21,589 nucleotides of DNA from Rhodocollybia butyracea (taxonomy: Eukaryota; Basidiomycota; Agaricomycetes; Agaricales; Omphalotaceae): contig JADNRY010000919.1 in the NCBI GenBank assembly GCA_015501585.1, forward strand, positions 1 through 21,589, given 5' to 3'. A program made the translations under genes and the position numbers. Numbering within the stretch: the first letter of the stretch is position 1; each line of letters begins with the position of its first letter. Shown here piece after piece: positions 1 to 9,843 of the stretch. Below the pieces are notes generated by a model. It was given only the letters and a program-made list of their open reading frames with translations. It ran no database searches and was not told the origin of the DNA.

Positions 1-2070
1 TACTGCGATCTATCACCTTTCTTCGATACCGTTAAAGCCAACTCTTCAGACCAGACGCTCCTTGTGTTCTATGGTCTGGACACCATTGCCAACATTACAT
101 TCGCTGGTATCCCTATTGCTTGGGTGAACAATCAATTTCGACAGTATGTATATGACTTAACTCCGCATATACCCTCTGTTGCTGGTTCTGGCGGAAATTT
201 AACCATTGACTTTGAGTCTGCATTCTGGTATGGCTTAAACGTTAGCTCTCGCCCTGATGCCGAATTTTTCCCTGGTAGAACTGATCTCTAGATTCAAAAT
301 ATCCGCTGACGATCACCCCCTAACAGGTGGGAACGGTGTCTTCGAGGTTCCTGCAGCCAGATACTATATTCGCAAGCAGCAGATCGACTTTGGGTGGGAC
401 TGGAGCCCCGCATTTGTCCCATCAGGAGTACACAAACCTGCTTATTTGATTACTTTATCGGATAAATTGGAGTCTTCTTCAGCTTCTCTCCCTTCTACTC
501 CTCCGTACTCACCGTCTAGTTCTACCAATACCACCGATCCAGTTTTCATTTCTGAGTTCGCCGTAGACATTTACAAGCTTGGTTCAAATTTCACTATCCC
601 GCCAAATGAAACTGCAAACTGGGTAGTTAATGTCAGCCTCGCATTACACGCAGGAGCTCCTGTGCATGCACCAACACTTCAGCTTGAGCTCCCAGAGCTA
701 AACTTCAAGTCAAAACCCTTTGATCTTCCTGTGCTGCACGGGCAAGCCAATCAGACCGTTTGGGCCGTCGTTCAATGGGAAGTGCCAGACGATGTTCCTC
801 AGCGCTGGTATCCGCATAATCTGGGCACTCCGCAACTGTATAATCTTACTGCTACTCTTACGCTCCCCTCTTCATCTCCTTCTAACGCCGAGCCTTACCG
901 ACTCACTTTTACCACCCGTACAGGATTCCGAACTATTCGCCTCGTTCAACTTCCTGTACCCGAATCTGATGTAAGAGAGCGAGGCGTTACACCCGGAGAT
1001 CAATATCATTTCGAGGTTAACGGCCAGGAATTCTGGAGCAAGGGATCGAACTTGGTTCCCTTTGATCCGTTCTATCCCAGAATTACGACAGAGCGAGTCC
1101 AGTGGGTGCTAGAGAGTGTGGTCATGAGTGGCCAAAACATGATCCGGGTATGGGGTGGCGGAATTTACCAGCCTTCCTCTGCGCTCACGGCGGGAGGTGT
1201 TTACTCGTTCTATGATCTTTGCGATGAGCTAGGGATCTTGGCTTGGTCGGAATTTCTATTTTCTGACGCTCTTTCCCCAATCAATCCATTCTTGCTCGAA
1301 TCTGTAGAACCTGAAATTCGCGAAAATGTACGAAGACTCAATCGTCACCCGAGTGTAGCTCAGTGGGCAGGAGGAAACGAGATTGAGGGGATCGTCGTCT
1401 CCACCAATCAGAGTTTGCCGAACGGAACAATTTATCTTGATCAGGTTTGGCGTTTTGACTGCTACGGTAATCATATTAACTTCTTGTATAGTTCGTCACA
1501 TTATTCCAAGACTTGCTTCATGATCTCGAAACCTCTGAATCGCGGTCGGTGCCTTATACGGACTGCTCAACGACGAATGGCTTTATCACCATTGATCCTT
1601 ACATCCTACGATTTGACAATGCAACCCCGGAGATATCTATGGTAATGGTGAAAGGTTCGATTATACGGCCGGGGACGCATTTGATTATACGACATACCCA
1701 GTCGCAAGGTAAGCCAATAGATTCTCATCTGTACAATATATTGAAAACGAACTTTACTGTAGATTCGTGAATGAATTTGGGCACGTGAATTCGTTTGATT
1801 CAAGCTGGATGCTGCTGATTTTCCCCTTAGGTTCCATTCCATGCCCTCTATTTACACATGGGAACAGGCTCTCCTCTCTAGTGTAGATTTTGCTTTCAAT
1901 TCCACAGTGGTGGTATCAAGGGAGCATCATGATCCAGCGGGAGCCTCGACTTCCCCAATCCTAATGCGGTTGATGGCCAATCAGAAATGACGTTGGCTGC
2001 TGAATTGTGGTTACCTGTTCCCCCGATTTTGGGTACTAACTCATCCATTACGTACAGTGGGATGCAATTG

Positions 2071-2110
2071 TTCTTAAAGAATAAACATTATTTATGATCA
2101 TATACTTTAA
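2071..2110 (+). repeat. Left terminal inverted repeat
   Basis: This 40-bp left end pairs with 3490-3529 in inverted orientation with three mismatches (positions 13, 17 and 32). It holds TTAA at 2074-2077 and the palindrome TGATCA near 2095-2100. Confidence 0.85.
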
Positions 2111-2120
2111 GAAAACCTAT

Positions 2121-2142
2121 AAGTATTCTTTAAGTATTCTTT
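2121..2142 (+). repeat. Two tandem 11-bp units in the left subterminal region
   Basis: The unit AAGTATTCTTT is repeated back to back at 2121-2131 and 2132-2142 and is followed by AAG. It belongs to the cluster of TTTAAG motifs at the left end of the element. Confidence 0.7.
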
Positions 2143-2559
2143 AAGTCATGCTTTAAGTATTTAATGTCGCCTGTAGTATTTCCTCACACCAAATATTTCT
2201 TAAGATACTTTATTTCTGAACATCCTTTACTTATTTCTTTAATTCTTAAGAAATTTCCTTAAGATCAATGCTGTTAACAAGTCATTCCCCTGTGCGCAAA
2301 TATTCATTAAGGAAAAAATCTTACTTGCTTCTTAAGAACGATTCATTAAGAAATTGTTCTCAAGAGCAATAAGAAGCACACAAGCAAAAAGAAGCTCACC
2401 GCCTCTTCCCCCAACATTTCATGACGTTGGCCGCCGACCACGTCACCACATGCAAGCCCGGCGCGCTGAATCCAAGAACTATCCTCACAAGCAGGGGCCG
2501 GGGGGATGGGGATGGGGGAAAACAGCTGCAATTCAACAAGTGGTTGAGCATTAATAATG

Positions 2560-2611
2560 CTTTTGTCTATTGTTTGAAAAGACAAAGGAGTGCTCAAACA
2601 ATAGACAAAAG
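2560..2611. repeat. Internal 18-bp perfect inverted repeat (hairpin) in the element
   Basis: Bases 2560-2577 are the exact reverse complement of 2594-2611, with a 16-nt loop. A third, direct copy of 2568-2587 lies at 2863-2882 with 19 of 20 identical bases. It could be a fold-back structure, a nested small element or a recombination relic. Nothing in the sequence decides between these. Confidence 0.75.
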
Positions 2612-3489
2612 GTGTGACTCAGGGTGGCCCATGCTGAAGAGATACTTATTGTCATTTCCGAGTGCTACTGTAACGTGGGTCCCAGCTGTTCCTAATAACA
2701 ACACTTTGATATCACTTTGCATCAAGTATGATACCTCAGGCTGTACGATACATAGGCAGGAGGGGGGTTGAAAGAGAGATGCGGCCCGCGGGTGGTCAAG
2801 CATTGAAAAGTACTTCTGTCTACTTTATGCTCGGCGGCAGCAACGACTGCAGCAAATGGACTCTATTGTTTGAAAGGACAAAATAAGATCGGACAAAGCC
2901 CATGCCGACTCTTATTGTATTTTCGGAGCGCCCTAGTCCAACAACAGCCGGCGGTGCTTTGACCCATCACATGGTTGATGCAAATGGGCGCTAACATCAC
3001 TTCGCTTCTTTCTTTCTTTCATCCTCCAACCTCGTTGCGCCACATCGGCTCAACCAATCCACTGTCTGTCACTCCTGAGCCCTGCCTACCACTTGGTGTG
3101 GTGGCTCTAACAGACTTTCAACTCACAGATTGTTGGCGCACCTTCTCGGTTCAAGATTGACTTGTGTGCTGTAGTGGCGCTAGGTGCAAAAGAGGCAAGG
3201 AATACCCTCCTTAAAAATTCCTTAAGATTGATGTCTTTGATGTGAGTTTGTGATATTCTTCCGATCTTAAGAAATTGTTCTTAAACACTCCTTTAAGATC
3301 ATACCTCAAACCATGGCATTCTCGTGTCCACTGGTGAGCTTTGAGAGTACTTTTAAGAAATAGCTTTATTAAAGATTTCTTAAGATTGTCATCTTTGAAC
3401 AGTTCACAACACTCCGCTTCCAAGGTGATTTCATGATTTTATAGTTCTTAAGTAGTTGTATAAGTAGTATGTACTTCTCTTAAAGTACT

Positions 3490-3529
3490 TTAAAGTACAT
3501 GATCATAAATAAAGTTGATTCTTTAAGAA
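3490..3529 (-). repeat. Right terminal inverted repeat
   Basis: This is the reverse complement of 2071-2110 with three mismatches. It ends CTTTAAGAA, and the mannosidase reading frame resumes immediately afterwards. Confidence 0.85.
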
Positions 3530-4754
3530 AATGGAATCCCATTCCTGCCATTACATCCGGATCAGCGCTGGACAACGCTACATTCGCAGCTTGGTGCTAT
3601 ACTACGCAGGTTTTCCAGGCCCTTACGATTGCATCCGAGATCAATTTTTACCGTCGTGGAGCAGGACTTCCAAATAACAACCTTGGAGGAATCGTATGGC
3701 AGCTGAACGATATCTGGCAAGCCCCGTCCTGGAGTTCAATTGAGTATGATGGGAGATGGAAGGTCTTGGCTTATGCCGAAGAGAGAGCATATCGTCCTAT
3801 TACAATCAATCCGTTCTGGATCCCAGATGTAGCCAACCTGGAGGTGTCTGTGATGAGCGATGTGTTGGTCGGGGATGTTCATGGAATTGTGCAAATGACT
3901 TGGTATGATTGGCACGGTAGAGTTGTGCAAGCTATTCCTACCGTGAACTTCAACGTCGCCGGTCTCAATTTCACCGCAGTGCTTAATGAGACGGGGCTGA
4001 ACGCCGTTTTGCCTCCAGGCAAGGAAGTGCAAGATGTATGGATGTTGGTCAATTTGACGGCGCATATTCCTGGAGGAGGGACGGTTACCAATGAGAATTA
4101 TGTCAGTTCACATTCTAGTAGTGCGGTTAGGCTTCAAGTTTTGACTTCTTTATTTTCTAGTTCACCCCAACCTCCCTCGCCAATGTCGCCCTGGTCGATC
4201 CTCAAATTAGTGTCACTTCTAGTGACAATCTGACGTTTACCCTGGAAGCCAGGGGCGGAGTGGCACCGTGGACGTGGATAGAGCATCCAGCGGGAACTGT
4301 AGGAGTTTTCGTCGATTCTGTCACGGGATCTTTAGAAAACGGGTTCTATCTGATTCCTGGGATTCCAAAGAGCGGTGAGTGTCTGGCTGGTCGCTGTCAA
4401 GTAACCGAAGATTTACAGGTGGCTTTTTAGTTCGATTTGTTCTCAGCACTGCGGTGTCTATTGTACAAAATCCGGATCCGGGTGACTTTGTTGTGAGATC
4501 ACTGTTCAACAACACAATTCTCGACAGTGGCTCGACTCGCCCTCAGTCATAATGCATGATGATACGTTATTGAATGAAGGCATGGACGAATATATCTACT
4601 GAAAATTGTAACTACCAGGAAAAGAATGAAAAGCTTCTGTATTTCTTCATGCAAGCGGCTCGTGGTCAAAGCCGTTCTACCAAAAATGGTAATAGATCCG
4701 GGCCGTTCATCGATCAAATTCATTGCAAATTGCAATTGTTCTTTTTCTTCCGCA

Positions 4755-5373
4755 ATGACGCTGCCACCAATAACAGCCATTACCTTCGCCACAGATTCCC
4801 AACCAGATTCACCTCTGGCCGACACACTTCGGTCTCTTCTTGAGCCATCCCAGGTCTTGACATCGACTCTTGTCCCTCAAATCCACCAGAAACTCCAAAG
4901 CTCCAGTCTTTTGCTGAGCTCTTATGCTCAGTTGATTGACATGGCAATTTCTCAAGTCAGGTCATGGGATACGGATCTACAAGCGCAGTTTATCTCTGGG
5001 CATCCACGTATCGGCGAAACGAAAAAACCTGTCTTCGTTTAGCGCGAAAGAACAAGGAGCTAGTAGTCTGACTACAGCCTTAACTTCTCCAGATGTGCTG
5101 GAGCGATTGGCATATCTCAACGCGTACTATGAACGACGCTATCCAAAGTTGGTGTATATTATCTTCGTGAACGGCAGGAGCAGGGTGGAGATTGTCCGTG
5201 TGTTAGAGGATCATCTGGGATTGGAGCATTCACTGTCTACAGAGGAACCGCCTTTGAACACTGTTATTCCCGTTGAAATAGGAAGCAAAGAATGGCTGGA
5301 AGAACTGGAGAGAGCTGTTATAGACGTCGGCCTCATAGCTAAAAGTCGGCTCAAGGCTTTGAGCGTGGAATGA
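4755..5373 (+). CDS. OHCU decarboxylase domain protein (urate degradation), one apparent frameshift
   Basis: The product resembles 2-oxo-4-hydroxy-4-carboxy-5-ureidoimidazoline (OHCU) decarboxylase, which converts the unstable product of urate oxidation to S-allantoin. Signature features are the GHPRIGE segment (about 4999-5019) followed by SSFSAKEQGA, then a helical region with LNAYYERRYP and KLVYIIFVNGRSRVEI. The start at 4755 (MTLPPITAIT) gives about 205 residues, usual for the fungal family. No intron is seen. The two halves are in different frames, and the switch lies at a run of six A at 5022-5027. With five A the product is continuous. Given similar one-base breaks in neighbouring genes, an assembly indel is as likely as a real mutation. 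The gene follows the mannosidase by about 200 bp on the same strand and converges on the J-domain gene. Confidence 0.82.
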
Positions 5374-5493
5374 AGTGAGTAATGAATCTACTGCTTTATT
5401 GCTTTCCATTGATAGTCCATATGTTGTACAACGTACAGTGTACATGTAGCTTTGGGTCGATAAGAATAGGATAAATATTCCTTGAAGAGCACG

Positions 5494-6241
5494 TCATTGA
5501 ACAGTACTCCACCGCGGATTTCCGTTTAATCGACCATCCCTTCGCTGCAAACCAAATTAAATGAACGTGGCAACCGTCCTGCATATAAGGCGTACCTGTT
5601 GTACACTGAGCTTTCTCTGCTCCCATTCCGGTGTCAATTTAAATAATTCGTCCACCATACTCTGCATCATCTTTGCTTGCTCTGCCGCCTTTTGGGCTCG
5701 TTCGCGAGCCTTCTCCCTAGCAATTCGATTTCGCTCTCGCATTTCGGCCATTTCGACTTTGTACAACTCTTGTTGTTGGCGTTGCCACTCTGCCCTTTCT
5801 TCTATCCTTCGCTTGACCTCATCTGACGCGTTCCTGTATGACAGCGAAGTCGGTATGTGTATCCGGATGTCGTATGCCTTGTTGCGAAAATCAATGACAC
5901 AATAAGACCTCGGTGCAGAATAAAATCTTACCCTACGCTTTTCTTCATCTCCTAGGATCAAGAACGCTTCGTGCACCTGAAAATAAAAGCTCAACAATCC
6001 TAGTACATTTGTCAAAAAGACATAGTAACCTCTTGAAAGCTCCGTTCTGCACGTTCCTTCTCTTCATTGGATGCTCCAGGTTCAAGTTTATCCGGGTGTG
6101 TCTCGAGTGCTTTCTGCTTGTACGCTCGCCTAACTGTAAACGTAATTAAAACGGCGAATAAATGTATCAAAAATTTTAGTAAGTACCTTCGTCAGCAGAA
6201 GCAGAAGGACGGACACCAAGTATTTGGTAGAGTGTAGGCAT
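5494..6241 (-). CDS. Small J-domain (DnaJ-like) protein with charged coiled-coil tail
   Basis: A J-domain co-chaperone that would stimulate Hsp70 ATPase activity. Translation starts at 6241 with MPTLYQILGVRPSASADE. Introns lie at 6134-6186, 5977-6029 and 5878-5931. The last is 54 nt and contains no in-frame stop, so it could be misread as coding. Exon 2 has the diagnostic HPD in ALETHPDKLEPG. Helices III-IV follow (FQEVHEAFLILGDEEKRRAYD). The tail is strongly charged (Arg/Glu/Gln/Lys, about 60 residues), predicted coiled coil. The frame either stops at 5557 (about 174 aa) or splices a further 51-nt intron (5545-5595) and stops at 5494 (about 178 aa). It lacks the Gly/Phe and zinc-finger regions of type I DnaJ, so it is a DNAJC-type protein whose specific role I cannot name. 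No frame break is seen. Confidence 0.85.
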
Positions 6242-6479
6242 AAATCAGCCTCTAGCAAAAGAGGTAGCCAGAATTTCCTGGTTGTTCAAGTCAAACCAAA
6301 CTTGAACTTTCTTAATGGAGATGGTATGAATGATCCGGTACGAATCCGGTGTGTAGCCGGAAGTTGGCCGGCCCGAAAGCTATTCCCACATTTCGAAGTC
6401 TATCAAAGTGGATAGAAGAAAAAAATAGAACCAACATCTCGACATACAAATGTTAAAAATCTCGACAGCCATCTCCGGT

Positions 6480-7892
6480 TTACTCAAACCACCACTCTAG
6501 TACTGATCTATCCCTCCATCGAAGATTACCAGTGCCAAAGCTGAGTGGGAATACCCTTTTGATACATTCATGTTGCATCTCTGCTCCTTTAGCCTGTAAA
6601 AAATCCATGCTAATATTTATCTCATGGAAAATCCCCCCCGCTTGTGCTCTGATCAGGGTATGTAGAGCTGGGTCGACAGATGAGGTCAAGATGTCATTGA
6701 ATTCTTCCAATTCATCTAACAGTGCATTGTTTGAACCTACTAACCGACGGCTTAAACCTCTAAACTCTGCATCAAAGTTTATGTGAAGGTTCAGTGACAT
6801 CACTGGCGAGGAAACGTAGTGGGATCCTAGGTTCTGCAAGGATTGCAAAAGAAGCCAGTCATCTTTTACAAAAAGCTGAAGCTCAGAAAGCTTTGGAAAC
6901 GACTCCATTTGGAATAGCACTGGGAATAGCATTAGAGGACAAATAAATCGAGTGGTAAGGGACGTATACAAACATGGAGTATCTAGGTTGGTGATGGTAA
7001 GGTGGATGAGTTCCTGTCCAAACTCCGAGAACCGTTCGTCGTCAAGTGCTCTTTGGAGTTCGGTGGCGGGCATCGCTAGATAGCGTAGTCTACGAAGATC
7101 CAAGCATGTAGAGGGGAGAACCACTGACTGGATTATATTGGTTCCCTTCTGCAAGCAATTGCGGACACAAAGACGATCCAGCGACAAAGGACGTACACCC
7201 AATGCGGCAAACTTTGTACGCCATTCATCAAATATATCTTCGAGGACAAAGGGGCTAAACGAAGGAAACCATCTGAGCTCTGAAAGGCAGAGTGTTTTCA
7301 GATGAGGGGCATGCACTGCAATAGAGCATAGGAGGTCCCTGTTAGCGTGAAAGTTCCGATATTTCTCAACAACCAGATGTTCGAGGCGATCAATCCCACT
7401 CAAGACCTGCTCAAACGCTTGAATGTCTGTGTCAACAGCTCCTGAACCATCGTACAACATGTTGAGAAGTCTCCAGTGGATGCGAAGGAACTGGAGGTGT
7501 TGAAACGGAAGGTCGATGGAAGAAAAAGATGGTCTGAGAATCGCTTGGCCTTGTGGTAGCGTATCTGTAGGAACGACAGGTAGTGGTTCTGGATTGTAAA
7601 TTATATCTCTAATACGCGACTCGAAGGATATCCCTTGGACGCAAGAAATGATTTCAGGGAGTTTGAACGTGTGGATGAATGATGTTTGGAATCTCTTGAA
7701 GTAAACCGGAAACCGCTCTTTCTCTATTCCACACACCCTACGGGGACCTATCCGGATGATTCGGAAGAGATGAAAACGACAGCGGGGAAGCCAAGCTTTG
7801 CAGACAAGGCTGCAAGCCTTGAGTTCTGGGAAGGAAAGGCGGAGCTCATCGATTATAAGCTCGTGAAGTTCGGGAGGAAAGATGAATGCCAT
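6480..7892 (-). CDS. F-box-like domain protein
   Basis: A 470-residue single-exon protein. Residues 4-45 form an F-box-like motif (FPPELHELIIDEL, then LKACSLVCKAWLPRCRFHLF), the pattern common in large Agaricomycete F-box families. F-box proteins bind Skp1 and recruit substrates to SCF ubiquitin ligases. The remainder has irregular Leu-rich stretches (HLKTLCLSELRWFPSF, RLRYLAMPATEL, KLSELQLFV) that suggest degenerate leucine-rich repeats for substrate recognition. The substrate is unknown. The frame is fully open, unlike its neighbours. The stop at 6480 is about 240 bp from the J-domain start, and the gene lies between two other minus-strand genes. Confidence 0.85.
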   Translation of the reverse strand: MAFIFPPELHELIIDELRLSFPELKACSLVCKAWLPRCRFHLFRIIRIGPRRVCGIEKERFPVYFKRFQTSFIHTFKLPEIISCVQGISFESRIRDIIYNPEPLPVVPTDTLPQGQAILRPSFSSIDLPFQHLQFLRIHWRLLNMLYDGSGAVDTDIQAFEQVLSGIDRLEHLVVEKYRNFHANRDLLCSIAVHAPHLKTLCLSELRWFPSFSPFVLEDIFDEWRTKFAALGVRPLSLDRLCVRNCLQKGTNIIQSVVLPSTCLDLRRLRYLAMPATELQRALDDERFSEFGQELIHLTITNLDTPCLYTSLTTRFICPLMLFPVLFQMESFPKLSELQLFVKDDWLLLQSLQNLGSHYVSSPVMSLNLHINFDAEFRGLSRRLVGSNNALLDELEEFNDILTSSVDPALHTLIRAQAGGIFHEINISMDFLQAKGAEMQHECIKRVFPLSFGTGNLRWRDRSVLEWWFE

Positions 7893-8161
7893 GATGGTGG
7901 TCGGTGTCCAAGTTACTTATCATCAGTGATCGTATCTATACTACCGTCTCATACGATGAGGTGTGAATTTACAGTTTACAGGAACGAATATACATGACTG
8001 GCGTTGAGTACTTCGCATTGGAACAATGATGAGGAATATATATGATTATATGATTACTAAATGATTGTACATGCTACTGAGTAAAAAAATACTGGCCTTT
8101 CGTACTTATACGTTGCTAATATCAAGGTCTCGTTAATATTGTAGAATGCAGCGAAGATTAT

Positions 8162-9446
8162 TCAATTCTTGAGATGTTCTGCGACTATTGTAGGAATCCT
8201 AGCATCAACTTTGCCGAAAACTTCCAACATCTCATTCTAAAAGACCATGCTTAGCTTCAACAACTTTGCATAAGGATACATATTGGCACATACCCAGATC
8301 TTATCCCTTGCCGTCTTTCCCTCCTCGGTCAGCATCCAATCCGGAAGCTCCTGGACTTCCAGCTTGAACGAGACGAAAGCGCCACGCACTTCTTCATTCT
8401 TTCCACCGTGCGAAGCATATACAACATGACGACTACCCTGTTCTGAAGTGTAAGCGTGATAATCAACCACCATTTTCTTGAACTCCTCAGCTCGCTCTCC
8501 CTTCGCGCCTCGAGAGAGTCCGGATACGGAGAAGCCTGGATTTACCGCTAGTGGAACCACGCTTTGGGGTAAAAGTGCTGTGAGTTTATCCACGAGCATG
8601 ACATTCAGGACTGGAGATTCTGATTCAGTACAATAGCAATGAAGCGGACCGTCGAAGATACATACGCTTCGTCTCGGCGTAACGGCCTTGAGTTAAGGCT
8701 CTATTAAAACGTTAGTCAAAGTAAGTAAGCAAAAAATTGTGCCGGGGTACAGTACTCTTTGCCAGAGAGAGTCTTGATAATATTGGGTGAAGCGATGACT
8801 TCTGAGCTTATTTTGGTAGAGTATATCACTCCGCTCGAGACCATTATAATACGCGGAAACGTCGAATGCTGCTTGGCTGTTTTGAGAATGATGGGAAGTA
8901 GAAGTAGGGTATGCAAAGCGGGGCCCAGTGCGTTAACCTGTAGTCTGACAACATATATTCGGAACGGCATCATCTGAAAATTGGCAAACAACTCACTGCA
9001 CTTCCCAATCATCCTTGGTCACAGTGTAGCCATCGGTATTAAAGCCTACAGCGGCATTTTCAATGAGGACGTCAAGGCGGTCCAAAGTTTTATTGGCTTG
9101 GGTTGCAAACTCGGAGATCGTGCTAAAGTCGCCTAAATCAAGAGCCATCGGTTCAGCATTCTTGAAGCCAGTTTCTGATTCAATCTCTGCAAATCGTTTA
9201 TATCGTGAAAAACTATAGATTATTAGAAATCATCTTACGGCTGATGCTCTCTTGAGCCTTCTCCATAGATCGACAGACAATAATCAACCGAGCTGGGTTC
9301 ATGGTAGCAAGATGTTTTGCGGTCTCGAATCCAATACCACTGTTTCCCCCAGTGACCATAATAGTTTTTCCAGTAAAGTCCCCAGTGATCAGCGGAGGAA
9401 CTGTCTTTTGGCTTTCCATTTGCTCTTCGAAAGTTAGGTGAACCAT
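8162..9446 (-). CDS. Short-chain dehydrogenase/reductase, copy 1
   Basis: An NAD(P)-dependent oxidoreductase of the classical SDR fold, resembling the retinol dehydrogenase/WWOX-like group. Substrate unknown. Exons: 9446-9239, 9186-8997, from 8944 to about 8745, 8700-8666, 8610-8294 and 8236-8162. Motifs in order are TGGNSGIG (cofactor binding), DLGDF, IENAAV (NNAG-like), VSSGVIY (catalytic Ser region) and YAETK (catalytic Tyr and Lys). I chose the Met at 9446 over the in-frame Met at 9500 because the paralogues begin at an equivalent point and a TATAAG (9505-9510) would lie almost on top of an ATG at 9500. The donor after exon 3 is unclear: aligned to copies 2 and 3 it falls on AC rather than GT. 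A lost G plus a GC donor (8742), or the GT at 8750, would be needed. It is divergent from the oxidoreductase at 9844. Confidence 0.85.
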
Positions 9447-9843
9447 TTTGCTTGCTGAGCGTGGAATTGCGAGTCGATTATGATTTCCAAACCTCGCCAT
9501 GGTTCTTATACCTTTCCTCGGTCATATCACGGAGCTGATAATATTTCACTTTCCAGCCTGGTCCCAGGAGTCGTCGGATCTCTGACGGAGGTATTCCAGA
9601 GCAGTCCATGGACCATTGATGACCGTGCTACTAGTCTGTAGCGATTGCACCTGACGCAAGTCCAGTATTCTTTGCTTGTTCTTTATTTGTAGGTCTCCGG
9701 TTCCAAGCTTCCATTGGTTATGGTGTCAGAAGTTACTAGTGAGGATGAGCGCTAATCAAGCGACAACAGATAGCGTCACATGTGATCTTTTCGCCATATG
9801 ATCTTGAACTCCATCTCATTTAAGAACTCATTGTCATAGACCC
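9447..9843. promoter_or_regulatory. Shared divergent promoter region between SDR copy 1 and the Gfo/Idh/MocA oxidoreductase
   Basis: This 397-bp stretch separates two divergently transcribed oxidoreductase genes and holds no plausible gene of its own. The only element I can point to is the minus-strand TATAAG at 9505-9510. Co-regulation of the pair is an inference from position. Confidence 0.4.
9505..9510 (-). promoter_or_regulatory. TATA-like element of SDR copy 1
   Basis: TATAAG on the minus strand lies about 60 bp upstream of the chosen ATG at 9446. Spacing is similar to the TATA elements before SDR copies 2 and 3, which supports that start. Confidence 0.4.

Larger units (their letters stand above)
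2071..3529. mobile_element. Non-autonomous DNA transposon-like element with 40-bp terminal inverted repeats
   Basis: Bases 2071-2110 and the reverse complement of 3490-3529 match at 37 of 40 positions (ends begin TTCTTAAAGAAT). The element splits the beta-mannosidase homology exactly. TTAA occurs at both ends (2074-2077 and 3523-3526). Removing one TTAA plus everything between them restores one reading frame across the junction, so a TTAA target duplication is plausible. Variants of TTCTTAAG/CTTTAAG crowd the outer parts (about 2071-2350 and 3205-3529) and are scarce in the middle, as expected of subterminal transposase-binding repeats. No open frame of more than about 120 codons or transposase motif is visible, so it is non-autonomous. 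The ends lack the CCY start typical of piggyBac, so I do not assign a superfamily. Confidence 0.8.
1..4552 (+). pseudogene. Beta-mannosidase (glycoside hydrolase family 2), 5'-truncated, frameshifted and interrupted by a TIR element
   Basis: The product would hydrolyse terminal beta-mannose from mannan-derived oligosaccharides or N-glycans. The reading frame is open from base 1, so the N-terminus lies outside the window. I infer introns at 275-326, 1445-1491, 1709-1762, 1781-1830 (GC-AG), 4102-4160 and 4375-4418. Family hallmarks are FGWDW, RVWGGGIY, WAGGNE with the acid/base Glu codon at 1379-1381, RFVNEFG with the nucleophile Glu codon at 1773-1775, WQLNDIWQ and EYDGRWKVL. The C-terminal beta-sandwich runs to a stop at 4550-4552. 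Homology breaks by one base in a C run near 1625-1630 and again in a G run near 1940-1944. A 1459-bp element sits at 2071-3529, after the LWLPVP segment and before AWCYTTQVFQ. Many Asn-X-Ser/Thr sites suggest a secreted or vacuolar enzyme. Identity is very secure. Whether the locus is dead depends on whether the two single-base breaks are real and whether the element is spliced out. Confidence 0.9.

Noticed and set aside
2346..2803. Several overlapping open frames of 66-116 codons inside the inserted element
   Set aside because: No transposase or other domain motif, low-complexity composition, and frames on both strands overlap. Treated as chance.
2071..3529. Canonical piggyBac assignment based on TTAA at both ends
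   Set aside because: The ends lack the CCY-type termini of piggyBac, and the TTAA is embedded in a longer palindrome, so the duplication is not proven.
5561..5905. Plus-strand 114-codon frame with Cys/Ser-rich product
   Set aside because: It is the antisense shadow of the J-domain protein's charged coiled-coil exon.
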